Assembly (NCBI RefSeq): GCF_002277815.1
Contig: NZ_NKJI01000005.1
Span: 62,001 to 126,000, forward strand
From: Pseudomonas sp. ERMR1:02
GTDB taxonomy: Bacteria; Pseudomonadota; Gammaproteobacteria; Pseudomonadales; Pseudomonadaceae
Direction: 5' to 3'
DNA: 64,000 bases
Below the pieces are notes generated by a model. The model was not told the origin of the DNA and did no database searches. It saw nothing but the letters and a program-made list of their open reading frames with translations. This document shows, piece after piece, positions 46,778 to 57,240 of the stretch (its first letter is position 1; every line of letters begins with the position of its first letter). A program made the translations under genes and the position numbers.

Positions 46778-46836
46778 GGCCTGGCATGGGATACGAAAGT
46801 CCGGATGCGGACTCATCACTGGAAGGATTCATTTAA

Positions 46837-47238
46837 ATGAAATTCCCGGTCGTTCTACATAAGGATGCCGACTCAGAATACGGAGTGATCATCCCGGACG
46901 TACGGGGTTGTTTCTCCGCAGGCAGCACGGTGGCGCAGGCACTCGAAAGCGTGAAAGAGGCGCTGTCCCTGCACTACGAGGGGTTGGTGGCCGATGGCGA
47001 TCCATTGCCGCAAGTGCGCGAGATCGACGCTCATCTTGATAACCCTGAGTACGCTGGTGGCGTGTGGGCGGTGGTGGATTTCGATGTCACGCCTTACTTC
47101 GGCAAGTCGGTGCGTTTCAATGCCACGCTGCCAGAGCAGTTGCTTGAGCGGATCGACCAGACTGTGAGGCGGGATCAGCGCTACAGCTCGCGCTCCGGTT
47201 TTCTGGCGGCGGCAGCCTTGCGTGAATTATCGACATAG
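46837..47238 (+). CDS. hicB: HicB-family antitoxin
   Basis: 133 residues. The N-terminal degenerate RNase H-like fold is seen (MKFPVVLHKDADSEYGVIIPDVRGCFSAGSTVAQA across 35 residues), and the C-terminal 45 residues (VRFNATLPEQLLERIDQTVRR and SGFLAAAALREL) resemble a ribbon-helix-helix DNA-binding domain. It neutralises HicA and represses the operon. The 59-bp spacing from hicA contains a small inverted repeat, AGTCCG/CGGACT. Confidence 0.87.
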   Translation: MKFPVVLHKDADSEYGVIIPDVRGCFSAGSTVAQALESVKEALSLHYEGLVADGDPLPQVREIDAHLDNPEYAGGVWAVVDFDVTPYFGKSVRFNATLPEQLLERIDQTVRRDQRYSSRSGFLAAAALRELST

Positions 47239-47371
47239 GCGTTTGTTCTGAAGAATTGTGAATCGTTTCAGCAATTAGTCGAGTCCAGGTTTTTTGGCGT
47301 TTGTCTGGGCGTATGCTGGGCGACTGGCGAAGCAGTCGAGACCAGATTCAAGACAGACAAGAGAGGATTCG

Positions 47372-48409
47372 ATGACTTACACCGCTGCCGAAAACCGCTA
47401 CGACTCCATTCCTTACCGCCGCGTGGGCCGTAGCGGACTGGTGCTGCCGGCGCTGTCCCTGGGCCTGTGGCATAACTTCGGCGACAGCACGCCGATCGAC
47501 ACTCAGCGGGCGTTGTTGCGCACGGCATTCGACCTAGGCATCAACCATTTCGACCTGGCGAACAACTATGGCCCGCCGTATGGCAGCGCCGAGATCAACT
47601 TTGGTCGGCTGCTGCGTGAAGACTTCAAGCAATACCGCGATGAGCTGATCATCTCCAGCAAGGCCGGATGGGACATGTGGCCCGGTCCTTATGGTCAGGG
47701 CGGCGGTTCGCGCAAGTACGTGCTGGCCAGTCTCGACCAGAGCCTGCAACGCCTGGGCCTGGACTACGTGGACATTTTCTACTCCCACCGTTTTGACCCG
47801 GACACCCCGCTGGAAGAAACCGCCAGCGCCTTGGCCACGGCAGTGCAACAGGGCAAGGCGCTGTACATCGGCATCTCGTCTTATTCCGGGGTGAAAACCC
47901 GGGAAATGGCAGCATTGCTCAAAGAGTGGAAAGTCCCGTTACTGATCCATCAGCCGGCCTACAACCTGCTCAATCGCTGGGTGGAAAAAGACCTGCTGGA
48001 CACCACCGAGGAACTCGGCACCGGTGTGATTGCCTTCACGCCGCTGGCGCAGGGGTTGCTGACCGACAAATACCTCAATGGTGTACCGGCAGATGCTCGG
48101 GTCAATCGTCCGGGCGGTGGTTCGTTGCAGGAATCGCATTTGTCTGAGGCCAACATTGCTCAGGTGCGTGCGCTCAATGAGATTGCCAAGCGTCGCGGCC
48201 AGAGCCTTGCGCAACTGGCGCTGGCTTGGACATTGCGTGATCCACGGGTGACTTCGGCACTGATCGGCGCGAGCCGGCCGGAGCAGATCATTGAGAATGT
48301 TGGGGCGTTGAAGAATTTGAGTTTCAGCGCAGAGGAATTGGCGGAGATTGACCGGTTTGCCCAAGAGGGCGGGATCAATCTTTGGGAAAAACCGTCGACG
48401 GCTGAATAA
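47372..48409 (+). CDS. Aldo/keto reductase, YghZ type
   Basis: 345 residues from ATG 47372 (MTYTAAENRYDSIPYRRVGRSG). Family marks: active Asp/Tyr in FDLANNYGPPYGSAE, SSKAGWDMWPGPYG, and the NADPH phosphate site GASRPEQIIENVGAL. The E. coli relative YghZ/GpR reduces L-glyceraldehyde 3-phosphate and methylglyoxal, so a role in carbonyl detoxification is likely. The GGPYG(x)GGSRKY loop is characteristic of this subgroup. It stands alone with a GAGAGGATTCG ribosome site. Confidence 0.87.
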   Translation: MTYTAAENRYDSIPYRRVGRSGLVLPALSLGLWHNFGDSTPIDTQRALLRTAFDLGINHFDLANNYGPPYGSAEINFGRLLREDFKQYRDELIISSKAGWDMWPGPYGQGGGSRKYVLASLDQSLQRLGLDYVDIFYSHRFDPDTPLEETASALATAVQQGKALYIGISSYSGVKTREMAALLKEWKVPLLIHQPAYNLLNRWVEKDLLDTTEELGTGVIAFTPLAQGLLTDKYLNGVPADARVNRPGGGSLQESHLSEANIAQVRALNEIAKRRGQSLAQLALAWTLRDPRVTSALIGASRPEQIIENVGALKNLSFSAEELAEIDRFAQEGGINLWEKPSTAE

Positions 48410-48418
48410 CCCCTGACT

Positions 48419-48529
48419 GATCGTTCCCACGCTCTGCGTGGGAATGCCTCAACGGACGCTCCGCGTTCGGCTTTAGATGGGACGCGGAGCGTCCCGGGCT
48501 GCATTCCCACGCGGAGCGTGGGAACGATT
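48419..48529. repeat. REP pair, family A
   Basis: GATCGTTCCCACGC to GCGTGGGAACGAT, filling the 123-bp gap between the aldo/keto reductase and the converging tauD. Confidence 0.9.
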
Positions 48530-48532
48530 GGT

Positions 48533-49375
48533 TCACCGAAAAAAAGGTACATCCCCCAACACTGTCGCCCGCTGCATCACCCGCCGCGCCGGGCGGTAAT
48601 CATCCACCGCGTAATGCTGGGTCACGCGGTTGTCCCAGAATGCGATGTCGTCTTTCTGCCAGCGCCAGCGAATGGTGAATTCCGGCCGTGTGGCGTGGGC
48701 GAACAGGAACTTCAGAATCGCCTCACTTTCGGTTTCCGACAGTTCGTTGATCTTTGAGGTGAAGCCTTCGTTGACGAACAGCGAGCGGCGTCCGCTCACC
48801 GGATGCGTGCGGATCACCGGGTGAGACAGCGGCGGATTCTTGCGCCGTGCTTCTTCCCATTGGGCCAGCGCCTCGGGCGTGTTGCCGTAGCGCTCCAGCG
48901 GAAACGAACGGGTGAAATCGTGGGTGGCGGTCAGCCCTTCGAGCAGGGTTTTCATCGGCGCCGACAAGGCTTCGTACGCCGCAATGCCGCTGGCCCACAA
49001 TGTGTCGCCGCCAAACTCCGGCAGCAGCTTGGCGCTGAGCACCGCGCCCATGGCCGGGGTTGGCAGGAAGGTTACGTCGGTGTGCCAGATCGCGTTGTCG
49101 CGCACATCGGTAACGGCGGTGTCGAGGATCAGCACTTGCGGTTGTTCAGGCACATTCGGGTAGATCGGATGAATGTGCAGATCTCCGAAGTTGGCGGCGA
49201 AGCGTGCCTGCTGTTGCGGCGTGATCGGCTGGTCGCGAAAGAACAGCACCTGATGCTTGAGCAGCGCTTGTTCGATGGCATCGCGCTGTTCCAGATTCAG
49301 CGGCTGGCTGATGTCGACGCCGCTGATCTGTGCGCCGAGGGCGGAGCTTAAAGGGACGATGGTCAAGCTACTCAT
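48533..49375 (-). CDS. tauD: Taurine dioxygenase
   Basis: 280 residues from ATG 49373-49375 ([20 protein letters not shown]). Iron/2-oxoglutarate dioxygenase: metal ligands H98 and D100 in IWHTDVTF and the distal His in [12 protein letters not shown], with the 2-oxoglutarate arginine in [12 protein letters not shown]. It hydroxylates taurine so that sulfite is released with aminoacetaldehyde. Last gene of tauABCD; a REP pair separates it from tauC. Related alkylsulfonate dioxygenases are possible, but gene order favours taurine. Confidence 0.88.
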   Translation of the reverse strand: MSSLTIVPLSSALGAQISGVDISQPLNLEQRDAIEQALLKHQVLFFRDQPITPQQQARFAANFGDLHIHPIYPNVPEQPQVLILDTAVTDVRDNAIWHTDVTFLPTPAMGAVLSAKLLPEFGGDTLWASGIAAYEALSAPMKTLLEGLTATHDFTRSFPLERYGNTPEALAQWEEARRKNPPLSHPVIRTHPVSGRRSLFVNEGFTSKINELSETESEAILKFLFAHATRPEFTIRWRWQKDDIAFWDNRVTQHYAVDDYRPARRVMQRATVLGDVPFFR

Positions 49376-49410
49376 GGGCTTTCTCTTAATCTTGGGGCGC
49401 CGATGTGTTC

Positions 49411-49501
49411 TGTAGGAGCCGAGCTTGCTCGCGAATGCGGTGGGACAGGCAAATTTGCTCTGACAGATACACCGCATTCGCGAGCAAGCTCGGCTCCTAC
49501 A
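49411..49501. repeat. REP pair, family B, between tauC and tauD
   Basis: Arms TGTAGGAGCCGAGCTTGCTC and complement, an extra C relative to the other copies in both arms. Confidence 0.88.
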
Positions 49502-49509
49502 CTGAATTT

Positions 49510-50343
49510 TCAGTGGGCCTGGCCGTGCCATGGCACCAGTTTGCGTTGCAGGGCGCGCAGGCCCATTTCCATGGCAAAGGCAATCAGCGCGATCACCAGA
49601 ATCCCCAGTACCACCACATCGGTGACCAGGAACTGCGCGGCCGACTGCACCATGAAGCCCAAACCGCTGGTGGCAGCGATCAACTCGGCGGCGACCAACG
49701 TCGACCAGCCCACACCCAGGCCAATGCGCACACCGGTCAAAATGTCTGGCAAGGCACTCGGCAGAATCACATGGCGAATCAATTGCGCCCGTGTAGCGCC
49801 CAACGACTGCGCGGCGCGCAACTTGGCCGGGTCGACCGTGCGCACACCGGTGGCGGTGGCGATGGCGATCGGCGCGAAAATCGCCAGGTAGATCAGCAGG
49901 ACTTTCGACAACTCACCAATACCGCACCAGATCACGATCAGCGGCAGATAAGCCAGCGGTGGAATAGGGCGGTAGAACTCGATCAGCGGATCCAGCACTC
50001 CCCGGGCAATACGATTGGCGCCAATGGCGATGCCCACTGGTACGGCAGTCAGTACCGCGAAACCGAGGCCCAGGCCGATACGGCTGAGGCTCGCACCCAG
50101 GTGTTGCCACAGGGTCGAATCCATGTAACCCGTTGTCACCAGCAGCCAGCCTTTTTGCAGCACGGCGGACGGTGGCGGCAGGAACAGTGGTTCGATCATG
50201 CCGGTGGCGGTGACAGCCCACCAAATGGCAACCAGCGCGACCAGCGTCAGCACGCTGATCCAGCGCGTGCTCAGACTGCGACGGACCGGAATGACCGTTG
50301 AACCCGGTTTAACCGCAACGGCCGGAATTTCATAACTGCTCAT
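49510..50343 (-). CDS. tauC: Taurine ABC transporter permease
   Basis: 277 residues, six hydrophobic segments. SsuC/TauC-type EAA loop: [31 protein letters not shown]. The first 45 residues ([16 protein letters not shown]) are cytoplasmic. ATG overlaps the corrected tauB stop by 4 bp. Imports taurine with TauA and TauB. Confidence 0.9.
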   Translation of the reverse strand: MSSYEIPAVAVKPGSTVIPVRRSLSTRWISVLTLVALVAIWWAVTATGMIEPLFLPPPSAVLQKGWLLVTTGYMDSTLWQHLGASLSRIGLGLGFAVLTAVPVGIAIGANRIARGVLDPLIEFYRPIPPLAYLPLIVIWCGIGELSKVLLIYLAIFAPIAIATATGVRTVDPAKLRAAQSLGATRAQLIRHVILPSALPDILTGVRIGLGVGWSTLVAAELIAATSGLGFMVQSAAQFLVTDVVVLGILVIALIAFAMEMGLRALQRKLVPWHGQAH

Positions 50344-51133
50344 GCGCGCTCCTGCCGCTGGGCGGCGCTGCGTTGGGAGAACACTCTGGCGAGCACGTGT
50401 TCGCGGGTTTCGATGAAGCGAGGGTCGGATTTGATCGAGCGGGCCGATTCACCAGCGGCGTAACGCTGGCCGAAATCCAGGTGCAGGCGTTCGACGATTT
50501 GCCCGGGTTGGGTGCCAGCAAAATCAGGTCAGTGGCCAGGAATACAGCTTCTTCGATGTCGTGGGTGATCAGGAATACCGGCTTGGCGGTGCGCCGCCAG
50601 ACTTGCAGCAACAGTTCCTGCATCTGTTCGCGGGTGAAGGCATCGAGGGCGCCGAACGGCTCGTCCATCAGCAATACGCGTGGGTCGGCGGCGAGGGCGC
50701 GGGCCAGGCCGACGCGCTGTTTCTGGCCACCGGAAAGTTGCCAGATGCGACGGTTTTCAAATCCTGAAAGGTCCACCAGTGCGAGCATTTCCCGGGCGCG
50801 CTGTTCACGTTTTGTCCGCGCAATGCCGGCCAGCTCCAGACCGAAGCCAACGTTGGCCAGCACGTCCTGCCATGGCAGCAGGGCATCGTCCTGAAACACC
50901 ACGCCACGTTCGGCGCTTGGGCCTTTCACCGGCACGCCATCGAGGGTGATGCGCCCGGCGCTGGGTTCGACGAAACCGGCAATCAGGTTGAGCAGCGAAG
51001 TCTTGCCACTGCCGGACGGGCCGAGGGCCACCAGCAATTGCTGGGGCCCCAGGGTCAGGGAAATATCCATCAGCACCGGTTCCGGGCTGCCTGGGTACTG
51101 TGCGCTGATGCGCTCCAGCTGTAGCAAGGCCAT
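50340..51133 (-). CDS. tauB: Taurine ABC transporter ATPase, 3' frameshift
   Basis: 264 residues after restoring one base at about 50501. The corrected C terminus is [19 protein letters not shown]...[13 protein letters not shown] with TGA at 50340-50342, overlapping tauC. As given, the last 65 codons are out of frame and run to 50330. Walker [10 protein letters not shown], signature LSGGQKQR, Walker [20 protein letters not shown], switch [14 protein letters not shown]. All catalytic parts lie before the shift. Confidence 0.87.
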
Positions 51134-51149
51134 CGCAATTAACTCCCGA

Positions 51150-52127
51150 TCAGTTGGTGATGAACTTGGCGCTGACGTACGGCGCGTAGTCCGGCAGCAC
51201 AGCCTCGACCTTGCCTTGTTCCTTGAGGAACGCGGCGGTGTCGGTGATGGCCTTGGTGGTCGGTGCGCCGAGGGTGATCACTTGATCAGCCGCCAGCGGA
51301 TAGACGTTGCCTTGCAACAGCAACGGAATATCGCTGGCCTTGGCGCCGGAAAGTTTTACCAGTTTGTCGACGTTGGATTGGTTGGCGAGCCAGGCTTTCG
51401 GGTCTTTGCGGTAATCGGCGTAGGCATCCAGGGTCACCTTGGCGAACGCAGTGACGATTTCCGGGTGCTTCTCGGCGAAGTCCTTGCGCACGATCCACGC
51501 ATCGAAGGTCGGGGCGCCAAACTTGGCCAGTTCACCGGAGGTGATCAGCACTTTGCCGTTTTCCTTGGCCACACCGAGAGCCGGGTCCCACACGTAGGTG
51601 GCGTCGATATCACCGCGTTTCCATGCGGCAATAATTGCGGGTGGGGCGAGGTTGAGCACGGTGACTTTCGACGGATCGATGTTCCAGTGCTTCAACGCGG
51701 CCAGCAGACTGTAGTGGCCGGTGGAAACGAATGGCACGGCGATCTTCTTGCCGATCAGGTCTTGTGGGGTCTTGATCCCGGAACCGTCGCGGGCCACCAG
51801 TGCTTCGGCGGCGCCGATCTGGGTGGCAATGAGGAAGGTTTCCACCGGGACTTTGCGGGTGATGGCCGCCGTCAGCGGACTGGAACCGAGGTAGCCAATC
51901 TGCACGTCGCCGGAAGCGATGGCGGCGATGATGTCGGCACCGTTATCGAATTTGCGCCAGTTGATGTCAGCTTTTGTAGCTTTTTCGTACGCGCCGTCGG
52001 CCTGTGCGACTTTCGCCGGGTCAACGGTGGTCTGATAGGCGACGGTCACGTCAGCCGCCTGGGCAAAGAAACTCGCCGCAGCCAATGATGCGGCCGCCAG
52101 CAAGCGAAGGGGGAAATTCAATTTCAT
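51150..52127 (-). CDS. tauA: Taurine-binding periplasmic protein
   Basis: 325 residues with signal peptide [26 protein letters not shown]. Type 2-like SsuA/TauA fold: [49 protein letters not shown] and [18 protein letters not shown], which form the sulfonate site. First gene of the operon, 16 bp before tauB. AGGAAAGCTCC precedes the start. Likely induced when sulfate and cysteine are scarce. Confidence 0.92.
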   Translation of the reverse strand: MKLNFPLRLLAAASLAAASFFAQAADVTVAYQTTVDPAKVAQADGAYEKATKADINWRKFDNGADIIAAIASGDVQIGYLGSSPLTAAITRKVPVETFLIATQIGAAEALVARDGSGIKTPQDLIGKKIAVPFVSTGHYSLLAALKHWNIDPSKVTVLNLAPPAIIAAWKRGDIDATYVWDPALGVAKENGKVLITSGELAKFGAPTFDAWIVRKDFAEKHPEIVTAFAKVTLDAYADYRKDPKAWLANQSNVDKLVKLSGAKASDIPLLLQGNVYPLAADQVITLGAPTTKAITDTAAFLKEQGKVEAVLPDYAPYVSAKFITN

Positions 52128-52144
52128 AGGAAAGCTCCTTGTCC

Positions 52145-52215
52145 GGCGACCGAGAGTCGGCGTGAAAAGGAGACTAAATGATATAAGAATTAGAAAATAA
52201 ATAACTTTTTCGAAT
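52145..52215 (-). promoter_or_regulatory. AT-rich promoter region of tauABCD
   Basis: On the minus strand AAAGTTATTTATTTTCTAA and TTATATCAT lie 40-80 bp before tauA. The AAGTTATTTAT word is shared with the sfnB operon upstream region; CysB control is the natural hypothesis. Confidence 0.35.
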
Positions 52216-52262
52216 GAGCTTATGAGCGGAAAATTCTAAGGGAGGGGGGGCGGCTTTGTGCC

Positions 52263-52364
52263 GATCGTTCCCATGCTCTGCGTGGGAATGCCTCTAGGGA
52301 CGCTCCGCGTCCAGTGACGCGGAGCGTCACGGGCTGCATTCCCACGCAGAGCGTGGGAACGATC
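52263..52364. repeat. REP pair, family A
   Basis: GATCGTTCCCATGC to GCGTGGGAACGATC, between tauA promoter region and the gshA stop codon. Confidence 0.9.
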
Positions 52365-52388
52365 GACAGGTTATGTGTTGTGTTCGAA

Positions 52389-53972
52389 TCAGTTACTGAT
52401 CGCCAGAATGCTCGCCTGATACGACCCGACAAATACATCGAAATCGCCAACTTCGTTCTGCTCCAGCTCCACTTGCTCAGCCAGCGACGAACGCGCGCGC
52501 TCTTCAAACTTCGCCTGAGCTTCGCTGGACAGCGGCTCACTGCGGAAAAATTCAGCATGGGCCTGGCTCTGGCGCAAGGAGAACCGGGCAAAGCTCTCCT
52601 TGTGTTCGGCCATCGCAGCAAGTACCTGGGCCGATGGCGTCAGGGACGGATCCTTGACCTTGGACAGCTGTGCATCCAGCGCCCTGCTGTGGGCATCGCC
52701 ACCATGGCTCTGATCCAGCAGCGCGGCCAGTGGCGCAATGTTTTCCAGCAATTGCCCGGCCCACTCTTTCAGGTCCACCGGATGGCCGTCGCGTTGCAGT
52801 TGCAGGCCTGGACGACGGCCTTCCTTGACCACGCTGAGGAAGTTCGACGTTGCGTTGCTGCAGTTGGTGTTGGTCAGCAGAGGGCTGTCGTTCAGGGCGC
52901 AGTACAGCAGGAAGGCGTCGAGGAAACGCGATTCGGTGATATCGATGCCCATCGGCAGGAACGGGTTGATATCCAGACAGCGTACTTCGACGTACTGGAT
53001 GCCGCGGGCCACCAGTGCCTGGATCGGCCGCTCGCCGGAATAGGTCACACGTTTCGGGCGGATGTTGGAGTAGTACTCGTTTTCGATCTGCAGGATGTTG
53101 GTGTTGAGCTGAACCCACTCACCGTCCTTGTGCGTGCCGACCTCGACATACGGCGCATACGGCGTAGCGACCGCTTTGCGCAGGCTGTCGGTGTAGCTGG
53201 CCAGATCGTTGTAGCAAGGCGTCAGGCCGGCCTGGGCGTTGCTCTGGTAACCGAGGTCACTCATGCGCAGGCTGGTGGCGTACGGCAGATACAGGGTGTC
53301 CGGGTCCAGTTTTTCCAGCTGATGCGAGCGACCGCGCAGGAAACCGGCGTCCAGCGCCGGTGATGCACCGAACAGGTACATCAGCAGCCAGCTGTAGCGG
53401 CGGAAGTTACGGATCAGCGCGATGTAGGCCGACGATTGGTAATCGCGGTCGGTGCCGACAAAGCCTTCAGCCGCTTTGAGCAGCGGCCAGAGTTTCTCCG
53501 GCAGGGAAAAGTTGTAGTGAATCCCGGCGATGCACTGCATGGTCTTGCCGTAGCGCAGGGCCAGGCCTTTGCGGTACACGTACTTGAGCTGACCGATATT
53601 GGACGTGCCGTAATAGGCGATCGGGATATCTTCCTCGGCCGGCAACGGGCACGGCATCGACGGACTCCACAGGTACTCGTTGCCAAGCTTGCTGTAGGCA
53701 AAACGGTGAATGCTGTCCAGGCTCGCCAGTGTATCGGCAGGATCGGGCAGGGCCGGGGTGATGAACTCCAGCAGCGACTCGGAATAGTCGGTGGTGATTT
53801 GTTCGTTGGTCAGCGCGGAACCCAATTCTTCCGGGTGCGGCGTTTGCGCCAGGCGACCTTCGCTGGTCACGCGCAGGCATTCACGTTCGATGCCGTGAAG
53901 GCACTGTTCGAGCAGAGAGAGGTTAGCGCGCTCGCCGAGCAGGGCCAGGCGGCGGTTGAGAAGTTCGCTCAA
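52389..53972 (-). CDS. gshA: Glutamate-cysteine ligase
   Basis: 527 residues starting at TTG (complement of 53970-53972), giving [18 protein letters not shown] as in P. aeruginosa GshA; AAGGA lies 7 bases before it. A GTG five codons upstream overlaps that ribosome site and is less likely. Family 1 motifs: [42 protein letters not shown] and [10 protein letters not shown]. Makes gamma-glutamylcysteine from glutamate, cysteine and ATP, the committed step of glutathione synthesis. Confidence 0.93.
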   Translation of the reverse strand: MSELLNRRLALLGERANLSLLEQCLHGIERECLRVTSEGRLAQTPHPEELGSALTNEQITTDYSESLLEFITPALPDPADTLASLDSIHRFAYSKLGNEYLWSPSMPCPLPAEEDIPIAYYGTSNIGQLKYVYRKGLALRYGKTMQCIAGIHYNFSLPEKLWPLLKAAEGFVGTDRDYQSSAYIALIRNFRRYSWLLMYLFGASPALDAGFLRGRSHQLEKLDPDTLYLPYATSLRMSDLGYQSNAQAGLTPCYNDLASYTDSLRKAVATPYAPYVEVGTHKDGEWVQLNTNILQIENEYYSNIRPKRVTYSGERPIQALVARGIQYVEVRCLDINPFLPMGIDITESRFLDAFLLYCALNDSPLLTNTNCSNATSNFLSVVKEGRRPGLQLQRDGHPVDLKEWAGQLLENIAPLAALLDQSHGGDAHSRALDAQLSKVKDPSLTPSAQVLAAMAEHKESFARFSLRQSQAHAEFFRSEPLSSEAQAKFEERARSSLAEQVELEQNEVGDFDVFVGSYQASILAISN

Positions 53973-54099
53973 GTTGGATTCCTTCACGCGTCAGTCGCCC
54001 CAATATGGGGGTGGGCAAGACGGTCTACAAGGGTGAAGTTAAAACTGGCGTTTTCGCCTGGTTTTTGTCGCCGATTGATCAAAAACTGCACAGATCCCC

Positions 54100-54127
54100 T
54101 GTAGGAGCGAGCATGCTCGCTCCTACA
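54100..54127. repeat. REP element family B collapsed to a perfect 28-bp palindrome
   Basis: TGTAGGAGCGAGCA is directly joined to its exact complement with no spacer, whereas other pairs have 14-50 bp between arms. Confidence 0.88.
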
Positions 54128-54172
54128 GGGAAGGGCATAGCGCCGAAATTAACTCAATTTGATGGCTTCTAG

Positions 54173-54556
54173 CTACAGGACAGCGAACGTGCCTTGTGCT
54201 TTTGCGACCAGTTTGTCGCCTTGCACCACATCGGCCTCGACCACCAGGGTGCGGCGGCCCGGGTGGATCACCCGGGCCGTGCACATCACCTCGCCGTCGG
54301 CGACGGCGCGGATGTAGTTGATCTTGCACTCGATGGTCGCGCTCTGCTGGTCAAAGCCGTGGGTGCTGGAGCAGGCCAACCCCATGGCAATGTCCACCAG
54401 ACTGAACAAGGCCCCGCCGTGCAGCTTGCCGCCGCGATTGCGCAGTTGCGGCTCCAGCGCCAGGGCGACTTGCGCCACCCCGGTTTCCAGGCTGTGCAAG
54501 CGACAGCCCAGCAGCTTGAAGAAGGCGCTTTCGGTTAGCCCGGCCGGGATGTCCAT
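54173..54556 (-). CDS. PaaI-family hotdog thioesterase
   Basis: 127 residues. Hotdog fold with the family motif NRGGKLHGGALFSLVDIAMGLAC, where Gly/Asp residues form the active site, and IECKINYIRAVADGEV. Hydrolyses acyl-CoA thioesters, often aryl or medium-chain; the substrate is unknown. Its ATG overlaps the tex stop (ATGA), so it is translated with tex, as in P. aeruginosa PA5201-PA5202. Confidence 0.85.
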   Translation of the reverse strand: MDIPAGLTESAFFKLLGCRLHSLETGVAQVALALEPQLRNRGGKLHGGALFSLVDIAMGLACSSTHGFDQQSATIECKINYIRAVADGEVMCTARVIHPGRRTLVVEADVVQGDKLVAKAQGTFAVL

Positions 54557-56880
54557 CAGCGTTTCTTCAACTGCTTGGCGTTGGCAAACAGCGAAGCCAT
54601 GGCGTTGTTGGTCGGAGCCGCTGCCGTGGTTTCCTTGCGTGGTGCTGTGTTCTGGGATTGGCGTGGCGCCGATCCAGGACGCGCGCCACGGGCACCGTCG
54701 ATTTTCTCGCCCGGGGTGTCGCTCATGCGCATCGACAGGCCCACGCGTTTACGCGGAATGTCGATTTCCATGACCTTCACTTTCACCACGTCGCCGGCCT
54801 TGACCGCTTCCCGTGGATCTTTGATGAACTTCTCCGAAAGTGCAGAGATATGCACCAAACCGTCCTGATGCACGCCGATGTCGACGAAAGCACCGAAGTT
54901 GGTCACGTTAGTCACCACGCCTTCGAGGATCATCCCCAGTTCGAGGTCCTTGAGGTCTTCGACGCCTTCCTGGAACTCGGCGGTCTTGAACTCCGGACGT
55001 GGATCGCGGCCCGGCTTTTCCAGCTCTTGCAGAATGTCGGTGACGGTTGGCAGGCCGAAGGTTTCATCGGTGTACTTTTTCGGGTCCAGGCGCTTGAGGA
55101 ACGCGGCGTCGCCAATCAGCGAGCGGATGTCACGGTCGGTCTCGGCAGCAATACGCTGCACCAGCGGATAGGCTTCCGGGTGCACGGCGGACGAGTCCAG
55201 CGGGTTTTCGCCGTTCATGACGCGCAGGAAACCGGCGGCCTGTTCGAAGGTTTTCTCGCCCAGACGCGCAACTTTTTTCAATGCCGCACGAGTCTTGAAC
55301 GCGCCGTGCTCATCTCGATGGCTGACGATGTTCTGCGCCAGGGTTGCGTTGAGGCCGGAGATCCGCGCCAGCAGCGCCACGGAGGCGGTGTTGACGTCGA
55401 CGCCGACGGCGTTCACGCAGTCCTCGACCACGGCATCCAGGCCACGGGCCAGTTTCAGCTGCGACACGTCGTGCTGGTACTGGCCGACACCGATGGATTT
55501 CGGATCGATCTTCACCAGTTCCGCCAACGGGTCTTGCAGGCGGCGGGCAATCGACACCGCACCACGGATCGACACGTCGAGGTCGGGGAACTCCTTCGAG
55601 GCCAGTTCCGACGCCGAGTAAACCGATGCGCCGGCCTCGGAGACCATGACTTTGGTCATCTTCATGGCTGGGTATTTTTTGATCAGCTCAGCGGCCAATT
55701 TATCGGTTTCGCGGCTGGCGGTGCCGTTGCCGATGGCGATCAGGTCCACCGAGTGCTTGGCGCACAGGGCGGCGAGAATGGCGAGGGTCTGATCCCACTT
55801 GTTGTGCGGCACGTGCGGATAAACCGTGGCGTGATCCAGCAGCTTACCGGTGGAGTCGACCACGGCGACCTTGCAGCCGGTACGCAGGCCCGGGTCGAGG
55901 CCTAGTGTGGCACGCGGGCCGGCCGGGGCCGACAGCAGCAAGTCGTGCAGGTTGTGGGCGAATACGTTGATTGCTTCGGTTTCCGCGCCGTCGCGCAGTT
56001 CGCCCAGCAAGTCGGTTTCCAGGTGGGTGTAAAGCTTGACCTTCCAGGTCCAGCGCACCACTTCGCCCAGCCATTTGTCGGCGGCACGGTTCTGGTTCTG
56101 GATGCCGAATTGCTGTCCGATCATGCCTTCGCACGGGTGCATGGTACCCGGCAGTTCATCACCGACTTTCAGCGCGGAGCTGAGAATGCCTTCATTGCGA
56201 CCACGGAAAATCGCCAGGGCGCGGTGCGATGGCATGCTTTTCAGCGGTTCGTCGTGTTCGAAGTAGTCGCGGAACTTGGCGCCTTCCTCTTCCTTGCCGG
56301 CGATCACGCGGGCACTGAGGGTGGCTTCCTGTTTCAAGTAATTGCGCAACTTGTCCAGGAGGCCTGCGTCTTCGGCGAAGCGTTCCATCAGGATGTACTT
56401 GGCGCCCTCGAGGGCGGCTTTCACGTCGGCAACGCCTTTTTCGGCATCGACGAAGCGTGCGGCTTCTACATCCGGGGCCAGGGTCGGGTCGTTGAACAGG
56501 CCATCAGCCAGATCGCCGAGGCCGGCTTCCAGGGCGATCTGGCCCTTGGTGCGGCGCTTTTGCTTGTACGGCAGGTACAAGTCTTCGAGGCGGGTCTTGG
56601 TGTCGGCGAGCTTGATGTCGCGTTCGAGTTGCGGGGTCAGCTTGCCTTGCTCCTGAATGCTGGCAAGGATGCTGATGCGCCGTTCGTCGAGTTCTCGCAG
56701 GTAGCGCAGACGCTCTTCCAGATGACGCAGTTGGGTGTCATCGAGACTGCCGGTCACTTCTTTCCGGTAACGGGCGATGAAGGGAACAGTAGAGCCTTCA
56801 TCGAGTAGCGCGACGGCCGCTTCGACCTGTTGTGGGCGTACGCCGAGTTCCTCGGCGATGCGGCTGTTGATGCTGTCCAT
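54556..56880 (-). CDS. tex: Tex-family RNA-binding transcriptional accessory protein
   Basis: 774 residues from ATG 56878-56880 ([20 protein letters not shown]), with AGGTGG before it. N-terminal helical region (about 1-320), YqgF/RNase H-like domain ([23 protein letters not shown]), helix-hairpin-helix motifs ([25 protein letters not shown] split over two HhH units), and a C-terminal S1 domain ([32 protein letters not shown]). The last 40 residues are Ala/Arg/Gln-rich and disordered. Essential or near-essential in several bacteria; binds nucleic acid and affects transcription. Confidence 0.94.
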   Translation of the reverse strand: MDSINSRIAEELGVRPQQVEAAVALLDEGSTVPFIARYRKEVTGSLDDTQLRHLEERLRYLRELDERRISILASIQEQGKLTPQLERDIKLADTKTRLEDLYLPYKQKRRTKGQIALEAGLGDLADGLFNDPTLAPDVEAARFVDAEKGVADVKAALEGAKYILMERFAEDAGLLDKLRNYLKQEATLSARVIAGKEEEGAKFRDYFEHDEPLKSMPSHRALAIFRGRNEGILSSALKVGDELPGTMHPCEGMIGQQFGIQNQNRAADKWLGEVVRWTWKVKLYTHLETDLLGELRDGAETEAINVFAHNLHDLLLSAPAGPRATLGLDPGLRTGCKVAVVDSTGKLLDHATVYPHVPHNKWDQTLAILAALCAKHSVDLIAIGNGTASRETDKLAAELIKKYPAMKMTKVMVSEAGASVYSASELASKEFPDLDVSIRGAVSIARRLQDPLAELVKIDPKSIGVGQYQHDVSQLKLARGLDAVVEDCVNAVGVDVNTASVALLARISGLNATLAQNIVSHRDEHGAFKTRAALKKVARLGEKTFEQAAGFLRVMNGENPLDSSAVHPEAYPLVQRIAAETDRDIRSLIGDAAFLKRLDPKKYTDETFGLPTVTDILQELEKPGRDPRPEFKTAEFQEGVEDLKDLELGMILEGVVTNVTNFGAFVDIGVHQDGLVHISALSEKFIKDPREAVKAGDVVKVKVMEIDIPRKRVGLSMRMSDTPGEKIDGARGARPGSAPRQSQNTAPRKETTAAAPTNNAMASLFANAKQLKKR

Positions 56881-57240
56881 AAAACCACCTGACAAATTGT
56901 GAAAGCAGGCTCGCAGGCGCAAGGTAAGGGCCTGGCGAGTCTGGTTGAGCGGCCTGGCCTGCGCCGCTACCTGGATCAAAAGGTATCCCGTTGACCCGTG
57001 AAATCGAACAATTACTGCCGGCGCCATGAAAATAAAAAGTGGCCACACGGTGTAACAATCAGACGTTGCCTGACACAAAAGGCCGCGCATTATACCCAGC
57101 GTTCTGTCATTCGGGGGCATCGCAGGTAACGGTAGCAAGGACCGGTTTTCTGGCGGTACAGGAAAAATCTGCTAACAATGCACACGGTGCGTATAACGGC
57201 AGCTACGCCATAATGCGCGCCGAGCTAAAAGGAGCATCCA
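56881..57240. other. 360-bp divergent promoter region between tex and ompR
   Basis: Contains the tex ribosome site at its left edge and the ompR site (AAAAGGAGC) at its right. The tex frame is open to 57138 but without a better start. No inverted repeat or further gene was found. Confidence 0.6.
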
